Positions 39,049-48,348 are shown, counted from the first letter of the stretch. The stretch is 64,000 bases of DNA from Frigoriglobus tundricola (GCF_013128195.2 NZ_CP053452.2:8990001-9054000), one strand, 5' to 3'. The notes: a model not told the origin generated them from the sequence alone. Program-made: numbers and translations.

Positions 39049-40184
39049 ACACGCCGAACGAAACGCGCGGCCGCCCCGAGCAGTTCCTCGCGCTCATCCG
39101 CCAGCAGCAGCGGGGCCGGCTGAAGGTGTACCTGGGGTTCGCCCCCGGCGTGGGTAAAACGTACGAGATGCTTCAGGGGGCGCACAGCCTCAAGAAGCAG
39201 GGGGTGGACGTCGTGATCGGCGTCGTCGAGACGCACGGCCGCGCCGAGACGGCCGCGCTCGTGGAGGGGCTGGAACAGGTGAGCCGGCGGAAGATCGAGT
39301 ACCGCGGGATCGTGCTCGAAGAGATGGACGTGGACGCGATCCTGGCCCGGCGCCCGACCGTCGTGCTCGTGGACGAGTTGGCCCACACGAACGCGCCCGG
39401 GAGCCGACACGGCAAGCGCTACGAGGACGTGGACGAGCTGCTCCGGGCCGGGATCAACGTCATCAGCACGCTCAACATCCAGCACCTCGAGAGCCTGTAC
39501 GACACCGTCGAGCGGTTCACCGGCGTGCGGCAGAAGGAGCGGGTGCCGGACTTCGTGCTCCAGCAGGCCGACCAGGTCGTGAACGTGGACCTCCCCGCGG
39601 AGGACCTTCAGGAGCGGCTCCGGCAGGGGAAGGTGTACCCGGCCGAGCGCGCGGAACGGGCGCTGGAGGGGTACTTCACCGGCGCGAACCTGGAGCAGCT
39701 CCGCGAGATCGCCCTGGAGCACCTCGCGCACCTGCTCGACCGGCGGCGGCGCGAGCGGGAGATGACCGCGAGCGGGCTGCCCGGCGGCTCCGAGCGCGTC
39801 ATGGTGTGCGTCAGCTCCGGCAGCCCCGGCGCGCCGAAGCTGCTCCGCCACGGGGCGCGGCTCGCGGACCGGCTCGGGGCCCCGTGGTACGCGGTGTACG
39901 TTCAAACGCCCAACGAGCGCGTCGAGCGCGTGGACGCCGCCACCCAGCGGCGCGTCACCGACAGTTTGACCCTGGCCCAGCAGTTGAACGGCGTGCCGAT
40001 GCAGTTCTCCGGGGAGAACGTGGCGGCGGCGATCGCCGCGTTCGCGCGGGAGTACGGGATCACCCACATCGTACTCGGCCGCAGCGTCCGGCCCTGGTAC
40101 GCCCGGCTGCTCGGCCCGAGCGTGCTGGAGGGCGTCCTCCGGGCCATCCCGGAAGCGGACGTGATCGTCGTCGGCCGGAGCTAG
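39045..40184 (+). CDS. Stand-alone KdpD sensor domain with universal stress protein domain, no kinase
   Basis: This is a protein of about 379 residues. GTG 39045 overlaps the kinase stop and is preceded by GGGAGG. Residues 15-225 match the KdpD N-terminal domain: a Walker A-like GFAPGVGKTYEMLQGA, VVIGVVETHGR, LVDELAHTNAPGSRHGKRYEDV and STLNIQHLESLYD. Residues about 245-379 are a USP-like domain (RVMVCVSSGSPGAPKLLRH, ending ITHIVLGRS and ADVIVVGRS). The membrane, HisKA and HATPase parts of KdpD are absent. Such short KdpD proteins are known to act with a separate kinase. It probably senses potassium or nucleotide state and signals to the histidine kinase upstream. Confidence 0.93.
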   Translation: MNTPNETRGRPEQFLALIRQQQRGRLKVYLGFAPGVGKTYEMLQGAHSLKKQGVDVVIGVVETHGRAETAALVEGLEQVSRRKIEYRGIVLEEMDVDAILARRPTVVLVDELAHTNAPGSRHGKRYEDVDELLRAGINVISTLNIQHLESLYDTVERFTGVRQKERVPDFVLQQADQVVNVDLPAEDLQERLRQGKVYPAERAERALEGYFTGANLEQLREIALEHLAHLLDRRRREREMTASGLPGGSERVMVCVSSGSPGAPKLLRHGARLADRLGAPWYAVYVQTPNERVERVDAATQRRVTDSLTLAQQLNGVPMQFSGENVAAAIAAFAREYGITHIVLGRSVRPWYARLLGPSVLEGVLRAIPEADVIVVGRS

Positions 40185-41847
40185 TTCCGGCGGGTCCAGA
40201 CGTTGACCTTGAACTCCTTGACCAAAATGGTCCGCGGGATGTTCCGCCAGGGGGTGGCCCCAAACAGGCCGACGTACAGGTCCCGTTCGCCATCAAGAAA
40301 TTCCGGGTGCCGGATGGTGAGGGCCGTCGATTCGCCCGAGGTCCGGTTCTCGATCATCAGCGAGTACTTCCCGCGCACCCGTTCCAGCTGGAGAACCAGA
40401 TCGACGCCCGTGGCAACCACTCCCACCATGTGCAGGTTGGCGTCGTCCCCGCCGTTGTTCCCGACGAAGAACTGGGTCGATGGCCCCACTCCCCGATTGC
40501 CCCCCGGTCGCATCAGACCGCCGCGGATGTGACGATCGCTTCGGACGCCCGCGTAGAGGCCGAGCTGATCGACCTCGCCGAGGACCGGCGAATTCGGAAT
40601 GACGGCCGAGACGGCGAAGTCCTCCACCCCGGTGAAACCGAAGTCGGAGAGCCGGACGCCCACGTACTCACCCCGGTCGATCTTGACCTGCCCGTTGAGG
40701 TCGTTTTCGGTCGTGGTCAGTTGGAGCAACCCGACCGCGGGGGCGAGCACCAGGTTGGGATCGTGAGCGGGTAAGAGCTTCCCGGTGCCCGGCAACCGGT
40801 GGGTCAAGCCGGTGCCCCGGCCGGCCTTGTCCAGGAGGGTGCCCCCGACCGCACCGCGGAAGTCGAACGACCGCGACCGCAAATCGAAGTGCACGGGCGG
40901 GACGATCTGGCGCACGAACCCGGCCGCTCCGGGGTTCTGCGGTTGCAGGGAAACGCCTTCCGCGCCGATCCGGGCGGACTGCTGCTCCCGGACGCTGATC
41001 GGGGTGGCGGCCCCACGCCCGGCCGCGTGGGCGAGGACCTCGCCGCGGAAAACGACCACCTGGGCGGAGCCGTCGGCCGCCACGCTGACGCCGAACTCCG
41101 TTCCCAGGTCTACGACCTTGCCTTCCTGAGAAAGGACCTCGAACCCACGGGCCGCTTCGGGCACGCGCGCCGTTAATCGGCCGCGCACCAGACGCACGCT
41201 ACTGGGGGCGAGAAGTTCCAGGGTCGCCGGCCCCTGAAGAACGACAACGGCCCCGGTCGGAAAACAGATCTCGGCAAGGCCCTTTTCGAGTTGGAGCACT
41301 TTGCCGGGGCTGAGTCCCCCGACGGGGGTCCCGTGCTCCGCCCATTCGCAGTCCTGGGCGTTGTTGAGCCACGCGACGTCCGGGCCGAGCGGCTTCGCGC
41401 CCCCGAAGGGGTCCGCGCGCGCGCGAGCCACCAGACGCCGCCGACGAGCGACACGGCGACGGCCGCCCAGAACGCCGGCCGCCGCCAGGCGGGGCGGCCC
41501 TTGGGCCGAGTGTCGTCCGGCGGTGTCGCGGCCGGTGTCGGGCCGGTGATGCCGTCGGCCGCCGGGAGCTGTTCGAGGACGGCCCGGGTGAAAGCGTCTC
41601 CGCTCTCCTCGGCGGTCAGCCGCGTCTGGACCGCGGCGGCAAATGCGTCGGGGTCCGGCTCGTGCGCCTGGCGGAGGAGGTCGTCGATCGCGAACAGCCG
41701 ATTGACTTCCCTCGCGAAGTGTTGGTCCTGCCGCATGGCCGCGGCGAGCGCCTCCGCGTCGCCCGGCTCGGCCTCGCCCTCAAGAACGCGGCTCAGGCAC
41801 TCGTCGAGCCGTGAGCGGTCCACCGGTGGTTCGTTCCCCGAGGACAT
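40181..41847 (-). pseudogene. FecR-type membrane anti-sigma factor, frameshifted at a CG dinucleotide run
   Basis: Two frames join at 41414-41425 to give one protein. Removing one CG unit restores a continuous 554-residue reading frame. N-part: MSSGNEPPVDRSRLDE, an anti-sigma-like helical region (DECLSRVLEGEAEPGDAEAL), and a membrane helix (AFWAAVAVSLVGGVWWLA). C-part: FecR-like strand region (LEKGLAEICFPTGAVVVLQG, FEVLSQEGKVVDLGTEFGVS) and a concanavalin-type C-terminal domain. It starts 5 bases after the ECF sigma stop, so the pair is an operon. As sequenced, the protein would lose everything past the membrane helix. This may be a sequencing or assembly error, a true mutation or phase variation. 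Its stop overlaps the KdpD-like stop in CTAG. Confidence 0.75.
41414..41425. repeat. (CG)6 run at the frameshift
   Basis: Six CG dinucleotides coincide exactly with the junction of the two frames of the anti-sigma gene. A 5-unit run would give TGGCTCGCGCGCGCGGACCC, which keeps W-L-A-R-A-D-P in one frame. Confidence 0.8.
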
Positions 41848-41852
41848 GGGTG

Positions 41853-42395
41853 TCACCCTCCCTCGCTCTGGAGCCGGCGCTCGAGGCACTCCGACAACAG
41901 CCGCCTGAGGCGCAGCAGGCTCTGGCGCACATAGTTCGACGACCGACCCAGGTGGCCCGCGATCGCTCCGGGCGAGAGCTGCTCGAAGTACCGCCACCGG
42001 ATCATTTCCCGGGCCTTCGGTTGCAACTCCCCCAGACACGCTTGGAGGGCCGACAGGGTCTCGGCCCGCTCCAGATCCGTCAGCGGGCCGTCGGCCGTTT
42101 GCGCGAGTTGCAACATCAGGTCGGTCACTTCTCCGGCCAGGATCCGGCTGCGGCGGCTGTCCTTGCGCCGCTCGTTGGCGACCAGTCGGCGGGCGATCTG
42201 CACCACCCACACCCCGAACTCCCCGGCCGGGTCGAATTCGGCACGCTTCTGCCAGGCGAGAAAGAGAGCGTCTTGGGCGAAGTCGTCCACCGCTTCGGCC
42301 CGGACCCCGAGCGCGCGGATCGAGGCCCTCAGACGGGCCTGATGTTTGCGGACCTGGTCGATGAACCACGCACGCTCCTGCGCCGACAGATCCAT
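41853..42395 (-). CDS. ECF sigma factor
   Basis: This is a protein of about 180 residues. I chose ATG 42395 (MDLSAQERAW) because GAGAG precedes it by about 10 bases; the frame is open to 42446. Region 2 has RASIRALGVRAEAVDDFAQD and FGVWVVQIARRL; region 4 has QPKAREMIRWRYFEQLSPG and GRSSNYVRQSLLRLRRLL. It fits planctomycete-type short ECF factors with a FecR-domain anti-sigma downstream. The next gene is 5 bases away. Confidence 0.88.
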   Translation of the reverse strand: MDLSAQERAWFIDQVRKHQARLRASIRALGVRAEAVDDFAQDALFLAWQKRAEFDPAGEFGVWVVQIARRLVANERRKDSRRSRILAGEVTDLMLQLAQTADGPLTDLERAETLSALQACLGELQPKAREMIRWRYFEQLSPGAIAGHLGRSSNYVRQSLLRLRRLLSECLERRLQSEGG

Positions 42396-43033
42396 CAGTC
42401 GTTTCTCTCGTAGACCTGGGAGGGCGAGGGTGCCGAACCAGGGCACCGATCCGCCCGACCGAACACAACTCCCGGCCGCAACGTTCGAAACGCAGTAGCT
42501 CCCTTAATCCGACAACTCGAGCGAACTCTCGGGCCTAATTCCTGAACCCGTTGAAGTTGGCCCGTTGGGCGCGTGCCCGCCGCTGGGATTAGGGAGCACT
42601 AGCCCCTGGCCGTCCGGAAAACGCAAACGCATCACCGGGTTCGTGTGCCAGAGGCTATGTTGCGAACCGCGCTCCCGTTACGTGCCGGGTGCCGTTTTCT
42701 CACAAGCCCGGGGGTCGCGTCACGGACTATCCGGAATGTATGCGAAACCAGGAAGGTCGGGTGAAAAAAATGTGTAACACATCGCGTGGTGGCGACATTT
42801 CACCTCTTAGGCGTTCTTCGCACCGGGTCCGGCGGGCGAGCACTGCCCGCTTCTTCTCCTGAAACTCCCACTGCACCCGTCGTGGGCGTGGTGACAGGCA
42901 CGGACCCGAATCGCGATCGTTTACGTACTGACAACTCCCGGACACGCTCGGAACTCTGGTGTTCGCCCCACGTTTCCCGTCGATGTGTGATTTGTCCGGG
43001 GGTTCTTACCGTCCCATTCCTACGGAGCTGTCC
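42396..43033. other. 638-base stretch without a gene; contains a 13-bp palindrome
   Basis: This is the divergent region between the ECF sigma gene and the second DUF1559 gene. The only structure I see is ATGTGT-A-ACACAT at 42770-42782, a perfect 6-base inverted repeat after an A-run, which could be an operator. No RNA gene or credible small ORF was found. Confidence 0.45.
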
Positions 43034-43957
43034 ATGCCTCGCGCCATCTCCCATCGGCGTGCGTTCACGCTGATCGAGTTGCTGGTCGTCATCGCCATCA
43101 TCGCCATCCTCATCGGGCTGTTACTCCCCGCCGTCCAGAAGGTCCGCGATGCCGCCGCCCGGATGCAGTCACAGAACAACCTGAAACAGGTCGGTTTGGC
43201 GTGTCACTCGGCGAACGATACCTACGGGACGCTCCCGATCGAGTGGAGCCCGTCCTGGGGCTCATACCGGGGACCGTACCGCGACACCAATGTGGACGTC
43301 ACCGCTCACATCTTGCTCCTCCCGTACCTCGAACAGAACGCCCTCCGCCAGCAGATCGAACAGTACGGCATGTGGAGCGGACCGGCGGGCGGGACGATCA
43401 ACCAGGCCCAGGTTCTCAAGACGTACATCGCCCCCTCCGATGCGGGTTCCGGGACCCAGACGTACACGTCTCAGATCTACAGTTGGATGCCCACGACAAC
43501 CTTTGCCGTGACCAATTATGCCCTGAACATTCAGGTGTTCGGCAACCCCAGCAACGTGGCGAGTGACGTGTGGGACGGGTGGAACCAGAACAAAACCAGT
43601 CGGGCTCTCTCGGTCCAGGGAATTACGGACGGGACGTCGAACACGGTGTTATGGGCCGAGCGCCGATCGAACTGCCCGTACAGCTCAAACCCCGGCGGCT
43701 TAGCGATTACGGAATGGGTCGGCTGCCCCTACGAATACCCGAACAACCCGGTGTTCCACGGCGCGGCCGGGCTCCCGCAATTCGGGACCACTCAAACCAA
43801 CTGTGACCCGACCCGGCTCCAGGCGCTCTCCACCGGGGTGATGAACGCCGGGCTCGGGGACGGGAGCGTTCGCGGGATCACGGCCGGGATGAGCGCCAAC
43901 ACCTGGATGTACGCCTGTAACCCGCAGGACGGGCAAGTCCTCAGCAGCGATTGGTAA
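43034..43957 (+). CDS. DUF1559 family pseudopilin-like protein, second copy
   Basis: This is a protein of about 307 residues from ATG 43034, with GGAG upstream; the frame extends back to 42959. It has the prepilin signal [20 protein letters not shown] and [23 protein letters not shown], then the variable domain. The end has the DUF1559 pattern GLGDGSVRGITAGMSANTW. It lies before a small lipoprotein gene, the reverse order of the pair at 4-5.5 kb. Exported surface role inferred; function unknown. Confidence 0.92.
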   Translation: MPRAISHRRAFTLIELLVVIAIIAILIGLLLPAVQKVRDAAARMQSQNNLKQVGLACHSANDTYGTLPIEWSPSWGSYRGPYRDTNVDVTAHILLLPYLEQNALRQQIEQYGMWSGPAGGTINQAQVLKTYIAPSDAGSGTQTYTSQIYSWMPTTTFAVTNYALNIQVFGNPSNVASDVWDGWNQNKTSRALSVQGITDGTSNTVLWAERRSNCPYSSNPGGLAITEWVGCPYEYPNNPVFHGAAGLPQFGTTQTNCDPTRLQALSTGVMNAGLGDGSVRGITAGMSANTWMYACNPQDGQVLSSDW

Positions 43958-44025
43958 CCTCGTTCGCGCCCCCCGCCCGCGGCGGGGGGTCTTCCGTTCG
44001 TCACCCCTCCCAACTCCGGTTTCTG

Positions 44026-44472
44026 ATGAGACTCTCCACGATGCGACGTGCCTCCACCGGCCCCTGGGTTCCCGGGGCTCTGTTCGGCGCCTTGATTTCT
44101 CTACTTCTCGCCGGGTGCAGCGAAACACCCGGCATCGGTGACGCCCGCGGAAATGTGACCCACGGCGGGAAGCTCGTCACGGCGGGCGTGGTCAAATTCT
44201 TCCCCGTATCCGGAGGGCCGGCGGTCGCCGGGGCGATCAGCCCGGACGGAACCTACCGGGCGTCCGGGGTTCCGACCGGGCGGTGCAAGGTGGCGGTCGA
44301 GACGCTCGAATTCAAACACATGAGCGCCCCGCCGAAGGAACTCGCCAAGCAGATCCTCGTGGCCCGTCCCGTGTACGTCCCGATCCCCTCCAAATACGAG
44401 AAGCCGGACTCTTCGGGGATCGAAGTCGAGATCAAGAAGGGCGATAACCTGTTCGAACTCGCGGTCGATTGA
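44026..44472 (+). CDS. Small lipoprotein, DUF1559 partner
   Basis: This is a protein of about 148 residues from ATG 44026. The lipobox is LLLAGCSE near residue 30. A transthyretin/carboxypeptidase-regulatory-like core follows (ARGNVTHGGKLVTAGVVKFF, ISPDGTYRASGVPTGRCKV, ending DNLFELAVD). An alternative start at 44041 also precedes the signal peptide. It is 68 bases after the DUF1559 stop and probably co-transcribed. Confidence 0.8.
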   Translation: MRLSTMRRASTGPWVPGALFGALISLLLAGCSETPGIGDARGNVTHGGKLVTAGVVKFFPVSGGPAVAGAISPDGTYRASGVPTGRCKVAVETLEFKHMSAPPKELAKQILVARPVYVPIPSKYEKPDSSGIEVEIKKGDNLFELAVD

Positions 44473-44535
44473 CGGCAGTGCGGACGGCGTGGTGCTGACC
44501 CGCCCGAGCTCGAGACCGTTGCGCTCCGGCGCGGC

Positions 44536-46590
44536 TCACCCGGCCTTCGCCTTGCGCTTGGTCCCCTTCCCCTCGCTCGGCGGCACTTCTTCGCCGTCGA
44601 TGAAGCGCTTCGCGTCGGGCAGCGCGTCGAGGAACACTTTGCCGTAGGGTTTCGTCAGCACGCGCGGGTCGAACAGGACCACGATCCCGCTATCGGTGGA
44701 GGTGCGGATCAGCCGGCCGAAGCCCTGCTTCAATTTGATCGCCGCCTGGGGCACCTGGTAATCCATGAACGCGTTCCCGCCGTCCGCCGCGATCGCCTCC
44801 AGGCGCGCCTCGGTGAGCGGGCGGTCCGGGACGGCGAACGGTAACTTCGTGATGATGACGTTGCCCAGCGCCTCGCCGCGCACGTCCACGCCCTGCCAGA
44901 AGCTGTCCACGCCGAACAGGACTGCTTTTTTCGTTTCGCGGAACTGCTCGAGGAGCTTGGGCGTCGGCAGCCCGCTGCCCTGCACCAGCAGCGTGTAGCC
45001 GTTCTTCGCGAACCACGGACCGAGGTGCGCGGCGGCGCGGTTCAGGAACCCGTAGCTGGTGAACAGCACGAACGCCCGGCCCTGAGTTTTTGCGACGTAA
45101 TCCGGGACACGTTTCAGCACCTCGTCCTCGTACCGCGCCGCCATTGCGGACGGATCGGGCATGGTCTTGAAGAGGTGCAGTTCGGCCTGTTTCGGGAAGT
45201 CGAACGGGCTGCCGAGCAGGCGCGTTTCCGAGCCGTCGAGGCCGAGCCGCTTCTGGAACAGGTGGAACCCGTCCGCACCGCCGACCGAGAGCGTGGCGCT
45301 GGCGAGGATCACGCTCGGCACCTTGTCGTAGAGCTGGGCCTTGAGCGCCGGGCCGACCTCGATGGGCGCGCTGGCGAGCGACACCCGCGGCACGCGGCCG
45401 GGCTTCACGTCCACCCAGTACACCTGACCGTCCAGGTCCTGGTTGAGCCACTCCTTCACGCTCTTCGACATCGCGTACAGGCGGTCGCCGCGGCTGGTCA
45501 GCTCCATCCGCTCCTCCTCGGCGTCGCGGCCCTTCGCGAGTTCGTGGAGCGTGTCCCCGAGCTTCGTGAGTTCCCCGCTGAGCGCGTCCGGGACGACCTT
45601 CGGCTCGCGCACCCGGCCGCTCCCCGACGTCGCGTTCGAACCGTTCCCGCCGGAAAATGAGCCCCCCCTCCTGTCGGGCTGTGCGATCTGCCACTGGTAC
45701 ACGCTCAGGAAGAACGCCTCGGTGGCCCGGCGCGTCGCTTCGAGTTGCGCGACGGCGTCGCCGTCGCCCAGGGTGGCCAGGATGCCTTTGTGCGTGCGCG
45801 GGGCGAGGAGCTGACTCAGCAGGTACTCGACGCCGCCCTGCGACAGCCCGATGCCCAGGTGGTCCGCGGCGACGTCTTCGAGCGTGTGGGCCTCGTCAAA
45901 AATCACCGCCTGGTAGTCGGGGAGGACTCCGCCGCCCGACCGTCGGAGGGCGAGGTCGGCGAAAAAGAGCGCGTGGTTGACCACGAGGATGTTGGCCCCG
46001 AAAACGCGCTTCCGGGCCTGGAAGTAGAAACAATCCGCATTGTGCGGGCACTTGCGGCCGAGGCAGTTGCCGCTGTCGCTCTGCACCAGGTCCCACACCG
46101 GTTCGTAGGGCTGTACGGGCAGGTCGGACTTGCTGCCGTCCTGGGTCTGGCGCGACCACCGGCCGATCTGGATCAGTTGGTCGATCGCGCCGGGCGTGTC
46201 GAGGAGCGAACTCGCTTTAGTCTGCGCGGCCCGGAGGCGGCGGAGGCTGAGGTAGTTCCCCCGGCCCTTCACCAGCACCGGCCGGTAGTCGCCGGGCAGC
46301 ACCGATTGCAGGAACGGCAGGTCCTTGCGGATGAGCTGCTCTTGCAGGCTGATCGTGTGGGTCGAAATGACGACCTTGAAATCCTTCCGGGCGCTCGCCG
46401 CCAGGATCGCGGGCACGAGGTACGCGAACGATTTCCCCACCCCCGTGCCGGCCTCGACCAGAAGTTGCCGCTTGCGGGCGAGCGCGTCGGCCACGGCATC
46501 GGCCATGTCGAGTTGCTGGGGCCGCGACTCGAAGCCGGCAAACTTCTTCGCGATCAGCCCGTCCGGGCCGAGAATTTTACGTGCGTCCAT
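44536..46590 (-). CDS. DinG/XPD-family ATP-dependent DNA helicase
   Basis: This is a protein of about 684 residues from ATG 46590; the upstream open frame only translates repeats. Motif I is LLVEAGTGVGKSFAYLVPA; the DEAH box is VIFDEAHTLEDVA; motif Ia-like STHTISLQEQL and the C-terminal VLFGVDSFWQGVDVRGEALG and QGFGRLIR box complete the superfamily 2 fold. The Fe-S domain has CLGRKCPHNADCF (CX4CX5C, as in DinG), but the first ligand position, usually Cys after KGRxNYL, is Ser (KGRGNYLSLRRL). The family unwinds 5'-tailed DNA, R-loops or D-loops during repair. It lies alone, next to a repeat-rich region. Confidence 0.88.
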   Translation of the reverse strand: MDARKILGPDGLIAKKFAGFESRPQQLDMADAVADALARKRQLLVEAGTGVGKSFAYLVPAILAASARKDFKVVISTHTISLQEQLIRKDLPFLQSVLPGDYRPVLVKGRGNYLSLRRLRAAQTKASSLLDTPGAIDQLIQIGRWSRQTQDGSKSDLPVQPYEPVWDLVQSDSGNCLGRKCPHNADCFYFQARKRVFGANILVVNHALFFADLALRRSGGGVLPDYQAVIFDEAHTLEDVAADHLGIGLSQGGVEYLLSQLLAPRTHKGILATLGDGDAVAQLEATRRATEAFFLSVYQWQIAQPDRRGGSFSGGNGSNATSGSGRVREPKVVPDALSGELTKLGDTLHELAKGRDAEEERMELTSRGDRLYAMSKSVKEWLNQDLDGQVYWVDVKPGRVPRVSLASAPIEVGPALKAQLYDKVPSVILASATLSVGGADGFHLFQKRLGLDGSETRLLGSPFDFPKQAELHLFKTMPDPSAMAARYEDEVLKRVPDYVAKTQGRAFVLFTSYGFLNRAAAHLGPWFAKNGYTLLVQGSGLPTPKLLEQFRETKKAVLFGVDSFWQGVDVRGEALGNVIITKLPFAVPDRPLTEARLEAIAADGGNAFMDYQVPQAAIKLKQGFGRLIRTSTDSGIVVLFDPRVLTKPYGKVFLDALPDAKRFIDGEEVPPSEGKGTKRKAKAG

Positions 46591-46637
46591 GTGGGAATTG
46601 TTGCCGAACGGGCGCGCGGTGAAAAGGCCGGTTGCTG

Positions 46638-46815
46638 AATGAGTGGGCAGTAAGCAGGGGGGAGTGGGCAGTGGCAGAGTAAAGCGGGCAGAGAGCCGTC
46701 GGCCGAACAGAAAAAGGCAGCAGACAGTCTTTGACTGCCCACTGCCCACTGCAGCAGACAGTCTTTGACTGCCCACTGCCCACTGCCCACTGCTTACTAC
46801 CCACTGCCCACTCTC
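46638..46815. repeat. CACTGCC-rich imperfect inverted repeat with a 34-bp tandem duplication
   Basis: GAGTGGGCAGTAAGCAG near 46641 is matched in inverted form by CTGCTTACTACCCACTGCCC near 46790. Inside, 46717-46750 and 46751-46784 are identical 34-base units beginning GCAGCAGACAGTCTTTGACT. The region lies between the start of the helicase gene and the stop of the BON gene. It is not a CRISPR: there are no unique spacers. Confidence 0.85.
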
Positions 46816-46818
46816 AAA

Positions 46819-47562
46819 TCACCAGAACTTGACGCGCCAGTAGTCGTGCGGGGCGGAGGTACGACCCAGGTACCAGTGCCCGTCCTCCCACTCCAGCGTC
46901 ACCTTCCGCCAGCCGAGGGGCACCTTCGGGAACGGGTAGTACGGGCCGATGAACGGGAAGGCGTTGTACGGGTACGCCTGCGGGTACGCCACGCGGCTCA
47001 AGTTGTTGTGCGGGGCGTAGGTCGGCCACGCGTAGGGCGGCAGGTTCGGAGCTTGCAGGTCCGGGGCCGCTTGCCCGGGGAAGCCGAGCGGGGTGGGCTC
47101 GACGATCGGGTTGAGCGGTGCGCCACTCGCCGGCGGGGCCAGCGGAGCAGCGAGGTTCGGACCCGCCATCGGGGCACCGGTCGGGCCGAGCGGGGTCGGA
47201 GCGATCGGGGCCAGCCCGATCGGTGGGTCTTGCACCTGCACCACACCGGCACTCAGCGTCCGGACGTTGTCACGGACGACGACCACGCCGTTGACGCTCT
47301 TGACGTCGGCGACGATGCGGGCCTTTTGGGCCGCGTCCTTCGCGGTCCCGCCGAGGGTGACGATCCCCTCTTGTGCCACGATGGACACATCGGCCCCGCC
47401 CGCGTTCCCGGTGGAGCGGAGGCGGTAGGCGACGTCGTCGGCGAGCGTCTGGTTGGGGTTCGGGCTGGTGGCCGACACCGGCAGTGCGGCGGGCGGGTTG
47501 GCGAACGCCGGACCGCTGATACCAGCAGCAACGGCGAAAGAGAACAGGGCGCGCACTTTCAC
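46819..47562 (-). CDS. Exported BON-domain protein with proline-rich tail
   Basis: This is a protein of about 247 residues. I chose GTG 47562, which follows AAGGAGGT by 5 bases; the frame is open to 47697. It has a signal peptide (VRALFSFAVAAGISGPAFA), then a BON domain at about 38-95 (LADDVAYRLRSTGNAGGADV, EGIVTLGGTAKDAAQKARIV, VNGVVVVRDNV). Residues 110-200 are proline/alanine-rich. The end is tyrosine-rich with LGWRKVTLEWEDGHWYLGRT. BON domains bind membranes or polymers in the periplasm (OsmY-type). No partner is evident. Confidence 0.85.
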   Translation of the reverse strand: MKVRALFSFAVAAGISGPAFANPPAALPVSATSPNPNQTLADDVAYRLRSTGNAGGADVSIVAQEGIVTLGGTAKDAAQKARIVADVKSVNGVVVVRDNVRTLSAGVVQVQDPPIGLAPIAPTPLGPTGAPMAGPNLAAPLAPPASGAPLNPIVEPTPLGFPGQAAPDLQAPNLPPYAWPTYAPHNNLSRVAYPQAYPYNAFPFIGPYYPFPKVPLGWRKVTLEWEDGHWYLGRTSAPHDYWRVKFW

Positions 47563-47921
47563 GACGGACCTCCTTGTACGGTAGAAGTGCGTGGCACTTG
47601 TAACCAAAGGGATCATGCACCCCATTCGCGTTGCGGTCAAACGCCGTGGGCGGCGGATAAAGAAATCGGATCCCCAGCGCAGCCGCCCGTCAGGCACAAC
47701 CGCCGGAAGGGCTACATTTGGCCGAATACGACCCGATTTCGGTGCAAAAGCGGACAGGTAAAAGGGAATGATTCAAGTCGGTGCCGGGCCGGAGTTGGTA
47801 GGTCGCGAGTGGGTGTCGGCCACCGCGGCACCCGCCGCCCCGGACGTACTGGGCGGCGCGAACGGGGCCGGGAACGAGCCACTCACGCCGCTCCCCTCAG
47901 CTTCGTGTGCCGTCTGCTGAC
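47563..47921. other. 359-base stretch without a gene
   Basis: This is the upstream region of the BON gene and downstream side of the cupin gene (both minus strand). It presumably holds the BON promoter. I see no gene, RNA or strong repeat. Confidence 0.4.
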
Positions 47922-48317
47922 TCAGCCCCGGTACTGCTCGTCGGTGACGTGTTCCATCCAGTCAACCACTTTGCCGTCGTGTTCTTCCTGAATGGCGATG
48001 TGCGTCATTGCTGTGGCGGGCGCGGCGCCGTGCCAGTGCTTCTCGCCCGGCGGGAACCAGATTACGTCCCCGGGTCGGATCTCCTCGACCGGACCGCCCC
48101 AGCGCTGCACGCGGCCACAGCCGGAGACCACGATGAGCGTCTGGCCCAGTGGGTGCGTGTGCCAGGCCGTCCGGGCGCCGGGCTCGAACGTCACGTTGGC
48201 CCCCTGCACCCGCGCGGGGGCGGGGGCCTTGAACAGCGGATCGACGCGGACGGTGCCGGTGAACCACTCCGCCGGCCCCTTGCCGGACGGTTGCGAGCCC
48301 GCTCGTTTGATGTCCAT
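47922..48317 (-). CDS. Small single-domain cupin
   Basis: This 131-residue protein has one cupin barrel. Motif 1 is [19 protein letters not shown] (His-x-His and Gln in place of Glu), and motif 2 is [16 protein letters not shown], with HWH. The GRRAWHTHP-type start and the GEKHWHG end resemble manganese cupins of the hydroxynitrile-lyase/carboxymuconolactone-associated group. The reaction is unknown. It lies 31 bases after the stop of the CotH gene on the same strand and may be co-transcribed. Confidence 0.8.
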   Translation of the reverse strand: MDIKRAGSQPSGKGPAEWFTGTVRVDPLFKAPAPARVQGANVTFEPGARTAWHTHPLGQTLIVVSGCGRVQRWGGPVEEIRPGDVIWFPPGEKHWHGAAPATAMTHIAIQEEHDGKVVDWMEHVTDEQYRG

Positions 48318-48348
48318 TATGAACTCCAGTCGTTCGAGCCGAAGGGCG

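Noticed and set aside
46638-46815. CRISPR-like array
   Set aside because: Tandem units are directly adjacent with no unique spacers and no cas genes nearby.
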